From Prolixibacteraceae bacterium (GTDB taxonomy: Bacteria; Bacteroidota; Bacteroidia; Bacteroidales; Prolixibacteraceae), in NCBI GenBank assembly GCA_021740385.1, contig JAIOZY010000011.1, forward strand, positions 22,387-86,386: a stretch of DNA of 64,000 nucleotides. Direction: 5' to 3'. Within the stretch, counting starts at the first letter, position 1. Every line of letters begins with the position of its first letter. The translations under genes were made by a program, and so were the position numbers. Under the pieces are notes generated by a model. The model saw nothing but the letters and a program-made list of their open reading frames with translations, did no database searches and was not told the origin of the DNA. This document shows, one piece after another, positions 19,019-27,871 of the stretch.

Positions 19019-19702
19019 CTAACTCCTGCCTAAATACCTAATTCCTATCCCAACCACCACCGCAACTAAAAACGAAACCAGCGTTCCCAGCAGGAAATAT
19101 TCGGCTTTTGGATTTCCTTCCTTTTTTATTTCACTGAAACGGAACACCGATTTGGCGGCTACCAGGAAACCAATAGCCTGGAATTGTCCGGCAAGGATGA
19201 TAATCAGTATCAGGATTCGTTCAATGATTCCAATCCACGCCGAGGCATCGGCTTTCATTGATTTGCTCTCTATCCGTGTTATTGGCTGCAAGAATTTTCC
19301 AATCAATATTCCGGCAGGAGTGGTTACCAGAACAAAACCTGCTGCATAAACCCAAAAATCTGTAAAAGACTCCTCCAAAACAATACTGGTTGCAAAAGTT
19401 AAAAGCGCCCATAAAATAGTAATGTGCAATGCCTGATCGATCAGAAAAAACAAAAGGTTGTCGCTGGTTTTTGACTTTAGTACATCGATAAAGTAATGAG
19501 TTACAAAAATTGCAGGAACGAACCACCATAAGTCAATTTGCAATGTAAACATAACCGGCAAAACAGAAGCTATCGCTGCATGTAAAAACAGGTGTTTCGA
19601 TTTCCAACCGTTTTCGCGTTTCGACTCAATCCAGCTCTCGGGTTGCAGCCAAAAATCGGCAATAAGATGCCCGGTAATCATGGCGTAAAAGAGGGTGTTC
19701 AT
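19019..19702 (-). CDS. DUF3307 membrane protein
   Basis: A 227-residue integral membrane protein with about six hydrophobic segments. The N-terminal GHLIADFWLQPESW and THYFIDVLKS motifs are typical of DUF3307. The function is not known. Genes of this family often stand beside satD, as here (1 bp apart on the same strand), so the two probably act together. Confidence 0.78.
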   Translation of the reverse strand: MNTLFYAMITGHLIADFWLQPESWIESKRENGWKSKHLFLHAAIASVLPVMFTLQIDLWWFVPAIFVTHYFIDVLKSKTSDNLLFFLIDQALHITILWALLTFATSIVLEESFTDFWVYAAGFVLVTTPAGILIGKFLQPITRIESKSMKADASAWIGIIERILILIIILAGQFQAIGFLVAAKSVFRFSEIKKEGNPKAEYFLLGTLVSFLVAVVVGIGIRYLGRS

Positions 19703-19703
19703 T

Positions 19704-20330
19704 TTAAATCATTTTTATTGTTTGCTCGTAGCCATCCAAAAAGCTTTTAACAGCTGCCCATCCGGCCGATTTTAATGCCTTGCTTACTGCCGATTCGCTT
19801 ATATTTAGCCTTTTCGCTATTTCTTTCTGTGTTTTGAAGCGTGTAACCAGCGTAATAACTGATGCTTGTCCGGTTTTCCATCCGGAAATAATGTTTTCGG
19901 CCAGGTGAAATGAACCCGCGAGCATTGGCTGATGGCCTTTTGACTTAGTAGCTATTTTAAATATCCGGCCTTCGTCTTTCATTTTGTCAAGCTGGTGTCC
20001 CGATAGTTGAAATGCTTCTCCTTCGGATTGAAGTACATTGCCGGGCATAACCTTTGATGCTGAGCCGACTCCTATACTTATTCGCGCAAGCGTTTCTGTG
20101 GTTGATAAAAGAATTGACTGGATGATTAATGCAATTTCAGCCGATTTTACCGGTTCTACCATCAACTGAAAGCTATCTCCCCTGTAGAACGCAAGTGGCA
20201 GTAACACATCCGTCCTTTCTTCCAGGAAGACATTGAGCCCGGTTTTCATTTTTTTTAATTGAGCTGACGTTATGCTCGATGAGTTTATGATATCCCCGGT
20301 AATTATGGCTATGTTTCTATTTTTCTTCAT
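19704..20330 (-). CDS. SatD family protein with HTH
   Basis: The 208-residue protein starts with IAIITGDIINSS and continues with YRGDSFQLMV and RISIGVGS, features of SatD-family proteins whose fold resembles nucleotide cyclases. A C-terminal helix-turn-helix (QKEIAKRLNISESAVSKALKSAGW, ~residues 165-190) suggests DNA binding. It is transcribed ahead of the DUF3307 gene and a 13-bp dyad lies just upstream, so autoregulation is possible. Confidence 0.75.
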   Translation of the reverse strand: MKKNRNIAIITGDIINSSSITSAQLKKMKTGLNVFLEERTDVLLPLAFYRGDSFQLMVEPVKSAEIALIIQSILLSTTETLARISIGVGSASKVMPGNVLQSEGEAFQLSGHQLDKMKDEGRIFKIATKSKGHQPMLAGSFHLAENIISGWKTGQASVITLVTRFKTQKEIAKRLNISESAVSKALKSAGWAAVKSFLDGYEQTIKMI

Positions 20331-20347
20331 TCAAATTTCCTAAAAAA

Positions 20348-20360
20348 AGACATTTTGTCT
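20348..20360 (-). promoter_or_regulatory. Dyad AGACATTTTGTCT upstream of satD
   Basis: A 13-bp dyad, AGACA-TTT-TGTCT, is centred 24 bp upstream of the satD start. It may be the operator for the helix-turn-helix in SatD. No other copy was noticed in the window. Confidence 0.35.
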
Positions 20361-20695
20361 GGTTTGCAATTATTTAACCCGGATTATTCACAAATAATCC
20401 CTATCTCTCCCGATGGATATCGGGACGACTAAGATTTAGTAAAACTTTTTTAAAAAGTTTAACTTTCCCGAATCAAGTTCGGGACAAGCTATCTAAGTCG
20501 GTTCGCCAGCTGGCGAATGAACTTTATTCATATTTTTAAAATTTATGAATAGTTCAGGTTAAAGTATTATTGCAACAAGTCAAATATAAGCCAAATAAGC
20601 TCAATATGCAATAAATGAACCTAAAATAGTTGATTATTACTAAAATATACTTATTAGGTTAATTATTAGAAAATAAACTTATAATGGTTAATCCG
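20361..20695. other. Non-coding gap with three hairpins between hisA and satD
   Basis: No credible gene is seen in this stretch. Three inverted repeats occur: TCCCGAT-ggat-ATCGGGA near 20408-20425, TCCCGAA-tcaag-TTCGGGA near 20467-20485, and the perfect palindrome TTCGCCAGCTGGCGAA near 20500-20515. The side next to hisA (20520-20695) is very AT-rich. The gap could end hisG-to-hisA transcription and separate satD onward as its own unit. Confidence 0.5.
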
Positions 20696-21418
20696 CTACT
20701 TGTAAAATGCTTCAATTTCAATCAACGATATCCGGTTTTCATAAATGGCTTTACCGGTTATGACGCCCGGCAGGCCCATTTCATCTAATTCGTAAATATC
20801 TTTCATGGAGGCAATACCGCCACTGGCAATCAGTTCAAGCTTCGGAAACCGGCTCAAAATATCTCTGTACAAATCGAAGCTGGGCCCGCTTAACATCCCG
20901 TCACGCGATATGTCGGTCGAAATAACTTTCGAAATGCCTTTATCGATATAACTTTGAATAAAAGGGATAATGTCTTCTTCCGATTCTTCCTGCCAGCCGC
21001 TTACAGCAATTTTTCCGTTTTTGGCATCGGCACCGAGAATGATTTTTTCGGCCCCGTATTTTTCAATCCAACGCAAAAACGTTTCGCGGTTTTTTACTGC
21101 AATACTTCCGCCGGTAATCATGCTCGCACCGCTCTCGAAAGCAATGCGCAGATCATCGTCGCTTTTTAAACCACCACCGAAATCAATCACCAAATTGGTT
21201 TTAGAGGCAATGTTTTCAAGTACTTTATAGTTGACAATGTGCTTAGCCTTTGCCCCGTCGAGGTCTACCAGGTGCAAACGTCTAATACCGGCATCCTCAA
21301 ACATTTTAGCCACTTCGAGCGGGTTTTCGTTATAAACGGTTTTCTGCTTGTAGTCGCCCTGTGACAGGCGCACGCACTTGGCATCGATAAGGTCGATGGC
21401 CGGGATGATTGTGATCAT
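20696..21418 (-). CDS. HisA, ProFAR isomerase
   Basis: This 240-residue TIM barrel opens ProFAR to PRFAR in histidine synthesis. The catalytic Asp lies in [19 protein letters not shown] near residue 9 and the second in [14 protein letters not shown] near residue 170; phosphate loops DFGGGL and ASGGI are present. It is about 110 bp downstream of hisH, a gap filled by two G/C-rich palindromic repeats. Confidence 0.97.
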   Translation of the reverse strand: MITIIPAIDLIDAKCVRLSQGDYKQKTVYNENPLEVAKMFEDAGIRRLHLVDLDGAKAKHIVNYKVLENIASKTNLVIDFGGGLKSDDDLRIAFESGASMITGGSIAVKNRETFLRWIEKYGAEKIILGADAKNGKIAVSGWQEESEEDIIPFIQSYIDKGISKVISTDISRDGMLSGPSFDLYRDILSRFPKLELIASGGIASMKDIYELDEMGLPGVITGKAIYENRISLIEIEAFYK

Positions 21419-21420
21419 AA

Positions 21421-21530
21421 GAGGCCTCCCCTAACCCCTCCAAAGGAGGGGAACTTAAATTCTACTTAATAATAATTTGTTATTTCGCACTTCCCTGGCC
21501 CCTCCACTTTAGAGGGGCCGGGAGGGACTT
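21421..21530. repeat. GGAGG-type palindromic repeats between hisH and hisA
   Basis: Two repeat units fill the junction. One is CCCCTCC-AAA-GGAGGGG at 21435-21451. The other, around 21492-21527, folds as TCCCTGGCCCCTC / GAGGGGCCGGGAGGGA with a short loop. They belong to the CCTCC/CCCCCT-type family found at other his and uxu junctions. Confidence 0.75.
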
Positions 21531-22127
21531 CTATATCTTCAAAAAATTCTCTAAAATTCTTGCTCCCACCCGCTGGCTTTTCTCAGGGTGAAACTGCGTT
21601 GCGTAAAAATTATCTTTATGCAAAGCCGCGCTAAACGGGTTAATGTAATTGCATGTGGCAGCGGTGTGTTCACCTACCTCAACATAGTACGAGTGCACAA
21701 AGTAAACAAATTCGCCTTCAATGTCGGGCGACATGATGGCGCTGTTTACATCGTGAATGCTGTTCCAGCCCATGTGGGGAACCTTCGTTATATATTCCTG
21801 CCCTGGTGCAGGTTTGAAACGCTTTACTTTTTCATCGAAAATGCCAAGGCACGCCACATCGCCCTCTTCGGAATATGAGCACATTAGTTGCTGGCCAAGG
21901 CAAATACCCAAAACAGGCTGCTTTAAGCTACGGATCAAATCGTCAAGCTTGTGTTTTTTCAGGTAAGCCATGGTAGTACTGGCTTCGCCTACACCGGGAA
22001 AAATAACCTTGTCGGCTGCTTTTATTTTAGCGTGATCGTCTGTAACCTCAGCTTTCACACCCAGCCTCATCAATGCATTGTTTACTGATTCGATGTTACC
22101 TGCGTTGTATTTTATGATTGCTAACAT
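21531..22127 (-). CDS. HisH, glutaminase subunit of IGP synthase
   Basis: The class I glutamine amidotransferase makes ammonia for HisF. The catalytic Cys is in GICLGQQLMC, and the His/Glu pair is in YATQFHPEKSQ. The start is set at the ATG at 22127 (MLAIIKYNAGNIESV), which matches family N-termini. An upstream in-frame ATG at 22151 would add MGRIKEGL, residues read from a CCTCC-type repeat. The length of 198 residues is normal. Confidence 0.96.
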   Translation of the reverse strand: MLAIIKYNAGNIESVNNALMRLGVKAEVTDDHAKIKAADKVIFPGVGEASTTMAYLKKHKLDDLIRSLKQPVLGICLGQQLMCSYSEEGDVACLGIFDEKVKRFKPAPGQEYITKVPHMGWNSIHDVNSAIMSPDIEGEFVYFVHSYYVEVGEHTAATCNYINPFSAALHKDNFYATQFHPEKSQRVGARILENFLKI

Positions 22128-22128
22128 A

Positions 22129-22243
22129 AGCCCCTCCTTAATCCTCCCCAAAAGGGAGGAGATTTAAATATATTATTTGATAATATGTAATTATTTTGCA
22201 TCCCCTTTTATTCCTCCTCCTTGGGAGGAGGTTAGGAGGAGGC
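22129..22243. repeat. CCTCC-type repeats between tlpA-like gene and hisH
   Basis: Two palindromic units flank the junction: CCTCCCC-aaaa-GGGAGGA around 22143-22161 upstream of hisH, and CCTCCTCC-TTG-GGAGGAGG around 22213-22231 inside the 3' end of the thioredoxin gene. The second unit encodes the last residues of that protein (TSSQGGGIKGDAK). Confidence 0.75.
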
Positions 22244-22766
22244 CAATCACCCGCTTCATTTCCTCAAACTCTTCTTCTTTAAACAGTCGGGTCATGAAAA
22301 CGATTTTTCCTTCTTTGTCGATAATCACATTGCGGGTTACACCCGCTCCTTGTTGGGCAAACGTATAAAAAATACTTCCGTCCAAATCGAGTGCAATGGG
22401 GTATGTTACGCCAGTTTGCTTTTGAAATTCGATAACTTTTTCGGCCGGTTCTTTCAGGTCAATGCCATACAAATCGAAATTTGGGTTGTCTTTGTGTTTT
22501 TGCCAAATTTCTTTTTCGATATGCGGCATTTCCTTACGGCAAACCCCGCACCAACTTGCCGTAAACTGCAACATCAAAATCTTTCCACGTAAAGCCTGAA
22601 TGTTGGTTTTTGTTCCATCAGGTAAAATGATGTCGAAATCGGGGACAATATCACCGATTTTCACCTGAAAGCCATAATCATCCGGCACATTTTGTGTTTG
22701 ATGCTGAGCAATTGACTGTAAGTTAAATACAAGAAGCAATAATAAAGGAACTATTCTAATAATCAT
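22191..22766 (-). CDS. TlpA-like periplasmic thioredoxin
   Basis: A 191-residue thioredoxin-fold protein with a signal peptide (to IAQ near residue 21). The redox motif is ASWCGVCRKEMPHIEKE (CxxC near residue 73), and the cis-Pro region is in VTYPIALDLDG. It probably reduces disulfides in the periplasm. The last ~14 residues come from a CCTCC-type repeat. It overlaps the upstream T9SS gene by 4 bp and is inserted between hisB and hisH. Confidence 0.85.
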   Translation of the reverse strand: MIIRIVPLLLLLVFNLQSIAQHQTQNVPDDYGFQVKIGDIVPDFDIILPDGTKTNIQALRGKILMLQFTASWCGVCRKEMPHIEKEIWQKHKDNPNFDLYGIDLKEPAEKVIEFQKQTGVTYPIALDLDGSIFYTFAQQGAGVTRNVIIDKEGKIVFMTRLFKEEEFEEMKRVIGLLLTSSQGGGIKGDAK

Positions 22767-24487
22767 TGTTTAATAATTCGATAAGAGTATTGTTCATTTT
22801 CCTGATATAGGCTAATTATGTATAGGCCTGATTTCAATTCTTTTAAATCTAAAGGAATTAAATGTCCGTTGATAAAATTTTCATCAATCAATTTGCGGCC
22901 AAAAGTGTCGAATACTTTTATTTGAGCTTGCTTCAATTGGTTCTTTGACTTAATATATAAGGTTTCTTTAACCGGATTAGGGAAAAAATGGTAATTACTT
23001 GCGATCAAATGGTTTGAGTTTAGTGATTCCTTGCTAATATCAACCAGGAAAGACTGGTAATAATCATTGCTGCTTGCCACAATCGAAGTATTCTGATTTG
23101 TTTGGAAAAAAATATCACCATAAAATTGTCCGGCTATTACAGCATGGCCAGACTGGTTGATCGTGAGATCATAAATTTCAAGCCACGGATCGTTTTTTTG
23201 CGGCAGATTCATGGCCTCAATCAATTCTCCATTAGTATTGAATTCGGCATAAAAAAATGCACCGCCCCAGTCAGACTCTGAGTTTAGTTCCAAAACATTA
23301 TCACCCGGGTCACAATCGATTGTATTTTCATAGGAGGCTGTGATACAGATATGGCCAAGTCCGTTGATTGCAATGTTTCCTTCCATGTCACTTCCAGTTC
23401 CCCCAATATGTTTGACCCATGAAAAATTACCTAAAGAATCGATTTTCTGGAGAAATAAATCCTCAGATCCATTACTGTTGAATGTTACGATCTCAGTGTA
23501 ATTATGAAAGTTAAATTCTGCATTAAACCGACGTAAAAGGTAAATGTTTTCGTTGTTATCCGCAACAATAGGCACGCTTCCTTCCATTTTGTAGTCGATT
23601 GTCCCTCCGGGTTGTAATGCCCATTTAAAATTTCCTGCATGGTCGAGTTTTACTAAAAAAACAGTATAATTGTTTTCCGGGGTTAACTTATAAACAGCTG
23701 ACCCGGGGTCAAAGTCGGTCTCAGCACTAAACGAACCCAGCACATAGATATTGTCATTTTTGTCTGTTCTGACTGAATGGCCAATAACATAATTTGGACT
23801 TGTAAAACTACGGGCTAAAATGAAATTTCCTTCCGAATTGAGTTTTAAAAGAAAACAATCCACTGAAAGAGGTTCTTCAAAATAATACGTATTATCACCG
23901 GGGTCAAAGTCTGTTTCATCCTGGTAATAACCAGTGAGCAATAGGTTATTATTATTGTCAATTTCGATCGAATTAACAGTATTGCCATAAGGAATAGCAG
24001 GTGTGGGCATTAGTGTCTTGACCCATTTAAATATTCCATCGACTGAATATTTTGCAATGTAACCAATATTATTACGTGTATGCATCTCAAACGATGTACC
24101 TTCCCCCGGGTCAAAATCTACTGTTTTGTCAAACGATCCAACAATGTAAATGTCATCATTATTATCGATTGCAACATCATAACAATAGTCATCGATTTCG
24201 CCTCCAAAAGTTTTTATCCAAATCAGCTCCCCATTTTCGGAATATTTCTGAATAAAAAAATCATCTAAACCCTTTGATGTATATGGAATATCACGTCCAT
24301 CGATTTTTTGGGATATTGTACCTGTGAAGTTCCCGACTATTACAATATCATTTTTTGAATCCGTTTCGAGGGCTGTTATTTTTACATTTTTTGTTCCATC
24401 TAAAATACAACTCCAATTCAGGACTGGAGTTTGACCCATAACACAATAATTGATAAACAGCATGAATGAAAACAATAATTTTTTCAT
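22763..24487 (-). CDS. Secreted SBBP-like beta-propeller protein with T9SS sorting domain
   Basis: A 574-residue exported protein starting MKKLLFSFMLF (signal peptide to about MGQ); an in-frame ATG nine codons earlier is less likely. The body has repeated blades with the phrase DFDPG (about five copies) and GYIAKYS/FLLKLNSEG-type strands ending WVKT, like SBBP/propeller proteins. The C-terminal ~80 residues (YHFFPNPVKETLYIKS..., KVFDTFGRKLI, YSYRIIKQ) are a T9SS type A sorting domain. Function unknown; presence within the his operon is unexpected. Confidence 0.8.
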   Translation of the reverse strand: MKKLLFSFMLFINYCVMGQTPVLNWSCILDGTKNVKITALETDSKNDIVIVGNFTGTISQKIDGRDIPYTSKGLDDFFIQKYSENGELIWIKTFGGEIDDYCYDVAIDNNDDIYIVGSFDKTVDFDPGEGTSFEMHTRNNIGYIAKYSVDGIFKWVKTLMPTPAIPYGNTVNSIEIDNNNNLLLTGYYQDETDFDPGDNTYYFEEPLSVDCFLLKLNSEGNFILARSFTSPNYVIGHSVRTDKNDNIYVLGSFSAETDFDPGSAVYKLTPENNYTVFLVKLDHAGNFKWALQPGGTIDYKMEGSVPIVADNNENIYLLRRFNAEFNFHNYTEIVTFNSNGSEDLFLQKIDSLGNFSWVKHIGGTGSDMEGNIAINGLGHICITASYENTIDCDPGDNVLELNSESDWGGAFFYAEFNTNGELIEAMNLPQKNDPWLEIYDLTINQSGHAVIAGQFYGDIFFQTNQNTSIVASSNDYYQSFLVDISKESLNSNHLIASNYHFFPNPVKETLYIKSKNQLKQAQIKVFDTFGRKLIDENFINGHLIPLDLKELKSGLYIISLYQENEQYSYRIIKQ

Positions 24488-24529
24488 GGTATTGTTATTT
24501 TGATTTTCAATCAAATTTAAAGCAATTCA

Positions 24530-25414
24530 TCAACTAAAAACAACTGTCCGGTTCTTGTATACCAGAATTTTCCGGTTAATATGCTTTGCTACAGCTTTCG
24601 AAAGAACGATTTTTTCCAAATCACGCCCTTTGGCAATAAGGTCACTAACAGTATCCTTATGGCTAATATGGGAAACATCCTGCTTAATTATGGGGCCTGC
24701 ATCCAGTTCGGGTGTAACATAATGACTGGTTGCCCCAATAATTTTCACGCCCCGTTCATGTGCTGCATGATAAGGTTTAGCCCCAACGAAAGCAGGCAGG
24801 AACGAGTGATGTATATTGATGATCTTATCGGGGTAATGAGTGATAAACTCATCTGAAATAATTTGCATGTACCTGGCCAACACGATGAAATCGATCTTGT
24901 TTTTTTTGAGCAAAGCCAGTTCCTTTTTCTCCTGTTCCGCCTTGTTTTCTTTGTTAATCGGGAAAACATGGTAATCGATGCCAAAACCTTCGGCAACCGG
25001 GCCCATATCGGGGTGGTTGCTAATAATCAGCGGTATTTCAACATTCCATTCACCAGCGGTATACCGGGCAAGAATATCGAAAAGGCAATGCGACATTTTT
25101 GAAACGAATAAGGCCATCCGGGGCTTCTCGTCTGAAAAATGCAAATGGAAAGTCATGTTATGTTTCCCCCCAATCAGTGTCTTAAAATAATCAGCTATTT
25201 TTTCTTTGGGAATCACAAAATGATCCAACTGCCATTCAACCCGCATGTAAAAAAGCTTTTCTTCGCGGTCGACATGTTGATCGAGGTAAAGAATGTTCCC
25301 GTTGTTCGAATTAATAAATTCGGTAACCAGCGACAACAACCCCTGCTTGTCGGGGCAATGCAACAGCAAAATAGCTGTGTTTTTCGGTTCTGTTTTTGGT
25401 TGTATTCGTTTCAT
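24530..25414 (-). CDS. Formyltetrahydrofolate deformylase PurU
   Basis: The 294-residue enzyme hydrolyses 10-formyl-THF to THF and formate, balancing one-carbon units and supplying formate. An N-terminal ACT domain (~10-85, LLHCPDKQGLLSLVTEF) precedes a formyltransferase-like hydrolase with NIHHSFLPAFVGAKPYHAA and GATSHYVTPELDAGPII, containing the conserved His and Asp. It is on the his strand between hisB and a T9SS gene. A functional link is possible because HisF/HisH release AICAR, which needs 10-formyl-THF for recycling (inference). Confidence 0.93.
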   Translation of the reverse strand: MKRIQPKTEPKNTAILLLHCPDKQGLLSLVTEFINSNNGNILYLDQHVDREEKLFYMRVEWQLDHFVIPKEKIADYFKTLIGGKHNMTFHLHFSDEKPRMALFVSKMSHCLFDILARYTAGEWNVEIPLIISNHPDMGPVAEGFGIDYHVFPINKENKAEQEKKELALLKKNKIDFIVLARYMQIISDEFITHYPDKIINIHHSFLPAFVGAKPYHAAHERGVKIIGATSHYVTPELDAGPIIKQDVSHISHKDTVSDLIAKGRDLEKIVLSKAVAKHINRKILVYKNRTVVFS

Positions 25415-25519
25415 ATCTTCAAATTTTCCACCACAGAGAACACAAAGATTTTTTCAATTGTTTTATTTTCTGACAAAAAATCTCTGTTTTCTTCGTGTTA
25501 ATCTCCATTTTCTCTGTGG

Positions 25520-26722
25520 TTAAAGCATCCCCTTGGTTGAAGGCAGCTCAAAGTTAAACACATCTTTTTTTATCGCCATTTTAATGGCTTTAGCCAGGGC
25601 TTTAAATATCCCTTCTATTTTGTGGTGCTCGTTTTGCCCTTCAGCTTTAATGTTCAGGTTGCATTTTGCCGCATCGCTAAACGATTTAAAAAAGTGCATG
25701 AACATTTCGCTGGGCATATCGCCTACTTTTTCTCTTTTAAATTCGGCATCCCACACCAACCATGGGCGGCCACCAAAGTCGAGTGCAACCTGTATAAGGC
25801 TTTCGTCCATGGGCAGGCAAAAACCGTAACGTTCAATGCCGCGTTTGTTGCCCAGGGCTTTTAGAAATGCTTCTCCCAGTGCCAAAGCTGTATCTTCAAT
25901 GGTGTGGTGTTCGTCAACTTCGAGGTCGCCTTTAACAATCACTTTCAGGTCGATACCCGAGTGGCGGCCAATTTGCTCCAGCATGTGGTCGAAAAAACCC
26001 AGTCCGGTAGATATTTCGGTTTTGCCCGTACCGTCGAGGTCGAGCCAAATATCGATATCGGTTTCTTTGGTTGTACGTTTTACTGTTGCTGTTCGGTCGG
26101 TTTTGGCTACTTCGGCATACACCTCGTCCCAGTTGGTTGTTTTGAGTACACAAACATCGGAAAGGTCTTTTTCGGCAAGCAGTTCGTCAGGTTCATTGCT
26201 TAGCCATATCGCTTTGCAGCCAAGGTTTTTGGCCAGCTCCACATCGGTAAGGCGGTCGCCAATAACGTAGCTGTTGGCCATGTTGTAGCTGCCATCGATG
26301 TATTTACCCATCATACCGGTACGGGGTTTCCGGTTCGGTGAATTCTCTTCAGGAAGACTTGGATCAATCAGAATATCATCAAAAACGACCCCTTCTCCTT
26401 CGAAAGTTTTCAGTATTTTATTTTGCGCCGGCAAGAATGTTTCTTTAGGGAATGATTCAGTCCCTAGCCCATCCTGATTACTTACCATTACCAACTCGTA
26501 ATCGAGGTTTTTGGCAATGAAGTGCATATTACGGAACACCCCGGGGTAGAACTCGAGTTTTTCAAGGCTGTCGAGCTGGTAATCTTCGGGTGGCTCAATT
26601 ACCAGGGTTCCGTCGCGGTCGATGAACAAAACCCCCCGACCCCCTAAAGGGGGAGTTTTACTACCCCCTAGCCCCCTAAAAGGGGGATTTTGGGTATCTG
26701 CGTTATTGTAATTATCGTTCAT
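25520..26722 (-). CDS. Bifunctional HisB: histidinol-phosphatase / IGP dehydratase
   Basis: The 400-residue protein has an N-terminal HAD phosphatase ([32 protein letters not shown]) and a C-terminal IGP dehydratase (from about residue 205; [63 protein letters not shown]). The first ~31 residues, [20 protein letters not shown]..., are not part of the usual enzyme; they are read from the G-rich repeat at 26632-26722, and normal homology begins at [10 protein letters not shown]. No better start is present after the repeat, so the repeat appears to provide the start codon. Confidence 0.95.
   Translation of the reverse strand: MNDNYNNADTQNPPFRGLGGSKTPPLGGRGVLFIDRDGTLVIEPPEDYQLDSLEKLEFYPGVFRNMHFIAKNLDYELVMVSNQDGLGTESFPKETFLPAQNKILKTFEGEGVVFDDILIDPSLPEENSPNRKPRTGMMGKYIDGSYNMANSYVIGDRLTDVELAKNLGCKAIWLSNEPDELLAEKDLSDVCVLKTTNWDEVYAEVAKTDRTATVKRTTKETDIDIWLDLDGTGKTEISTGLGFFDHMLEQIGRHSGIDLKVIVKGDLEVDEHHTIEDTALALGEAFLKALGNKRGIERYGFCLPMDESLIQVALDFGGRPWLVWDAEFKREKVGDMPSEMFMHFFKSFSDAAKCNLNIKAEGQNEHHKIEGIFKALAKAIKMAIKKDVFNFELPSTKGML
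26632..26722 (-). repeat. G-rich repeat forming 5' end of hisB
   Basis: On the minus strand the unit starts ATGAACGATAATTACAATAA and contains two CCCCCTTT(T)AGGGGG palindromes separated by GGGGGTAGT. It is in frame with hisB and encodes its first residues. Closely similar units begin hisD (29608-29691) and uxuA (61219-61279). Confidence 0.85.
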
Positions 26723-26767
26723 TTATTTCAACTTTAAATGTACAAATGTCAAAATATAGTGGCTGCC

Positions 26768-26828
26768 CAAGTCCCCTTTAGGGGATTTAGTGGTTTTTAC
26801 CACCCCCTTTTTAGGGGGCGGGGGGTGT
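26768..26828 (-). repeat. G-rich repeat at hisC 3' end
   Basis: The forward strand reads TCCCCTTTAGGGGA and, 20 bp on, CCACCCCCTTTTTAGGGGGCG. The unit overlaps the hisC stop and encodes its last residues (NTPPAP). It forms the upstream half of a bipartite arrangement with the hisB-start unit. Confidence 0.75.
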
Positions 26829-27854
26829 ATTTTTTAATTTTTCTACTAATTCCCTGTTTTCCTCAGGGCTTCCCACCGTAATACGCAGGCTGCTTTCACA
26901 AAGGGCCACTTTTGTACGGTCGCGGACAATTACCCCCTGATCCATTAAATATTCAAATATTTCACGTGCCTTTTTCATTTTTACCAACAGGAAATTTGCA
27001 TCGCTCGGATATACTTTTTCTACAAAATTAAACTGTTCAAGTTCCTTTGCTAATTTTTTTCGTTCATCAATGATGGTTTTTACCCACAAATCTTTTTGCT
27101 CCTTAGTTTCGAGCATCTTCAATACATGTTGCTGCGTTAAGGCATTAATGTTGTAAGGATATTTTATTTTACTCAAAACTGATATTATTCCGGGTTGGGC
27201 AAATGCCATCCCCAGCCTTATGCCTGCGAGCCCCCAGGCCTTTGAAAAAGTTTGAAGTACAACCAGGTTCGGGTATTTTTCCAGGTCGGGCAGCATGGAT
27301 GTTCCGGGGGCAAAATCGATGTAGGCTTCATCGAGCACAACCAACCCTGAAAAACCGGTAATAATTCTGATCATCTCATCCTTGTTAAGGTTGTTACCGG
27401 TAGGATTATTAGGCGAACACAGGAAGATGAGTTTTGTTTTTTCATCGGTAGCTTCAAGTATCTTTTTTGCTTCAATCTGATAGTATTCGTTAAGGAGTAC
27501 ACTTTTCACCTGAATATCGTTGATTCCGGCTGCAACCTTGTACATACCGTACGATGGTTCAATGGCCACCACATTATCGACACCCGGATTACAGAAAGCA
27601 CGAAACAACAAATCGATGGGCTCATCGCTGCCATTTCCCAAAAATATCTGCCCGGGTTGTGTGCCTTTTATTTCGGCAATGCGTTTTTTAACGTCCATTT
27701 GATATGGGTCGGGGTAGCGGTTGTAGCCCGTATCGTACGGATTCTCGTTGGCATCGAGATATACCGAAGCACTGCCGCTAAACTCGTCGCGGGCAGAGGA
27801 GTAAGGTTTTAACGCTAAAATATTGGGCCGTAACAATTTGTTTATTCGTTTCAT
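26811..27854 (-). CDS. Histidinol-phosphate aminotransferase HisC
   Basis: A class I/II PLP aminotransferase of 347 residues making histidinol phosphate. The start MKRINKLLRPNILALKPYSSARDEF matches the family, so ATG 27854 is chosen over 27893. FLGNGSDEPIDLLFRAF, SPNNPTG and the PLP-lysine motif TFSKAWGLAGIRLG are present. The last six residues (NTPPAP) are read from the G-rich repeat, so the native C-terminus may have been replaced. Confidence 0.96.
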   Translation of the reverse strand: MKRINKLLRPNILALKPYSSARDEFSGSASVYLDANENPYDTGYNRYPDPYQMDVKKRIAEIKGTQPGQIFLGNGSDEPIDLLFRAFCNPGVDNVVAIEPSYGMYKVAAGINDIQVKSVLLNEYYQIEAKKILEATDEKTKLIFLCSPNNPTGNNLNKDEMIRIITGFSGLVVLDEAYIDFAPGTSMLPDLEKYPNLVVLQTFSKAWGLAGIRLGMAFAQPGIISVLSKIKYPYNINALTQQHVLKMLETKEQKDLWVKTIIDERKKLAKELEQFNFVEKVYPSDANFLLVKMKKAREIFEYLMDQGVIVRDRTKVALCESSLRITVGSPEENRELVEKLKNTPPAP

Positions 27855-27871
27855 CAATTTTTGTTTTGAAA

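Noticed and set aside
18300..19020. Possible CRISPR array from (GGCAGAA)n repeats
   Set aside because: The units are 7 bp, in tandem without spacers, and lie in both orientations around a gene; no cas gene is present.
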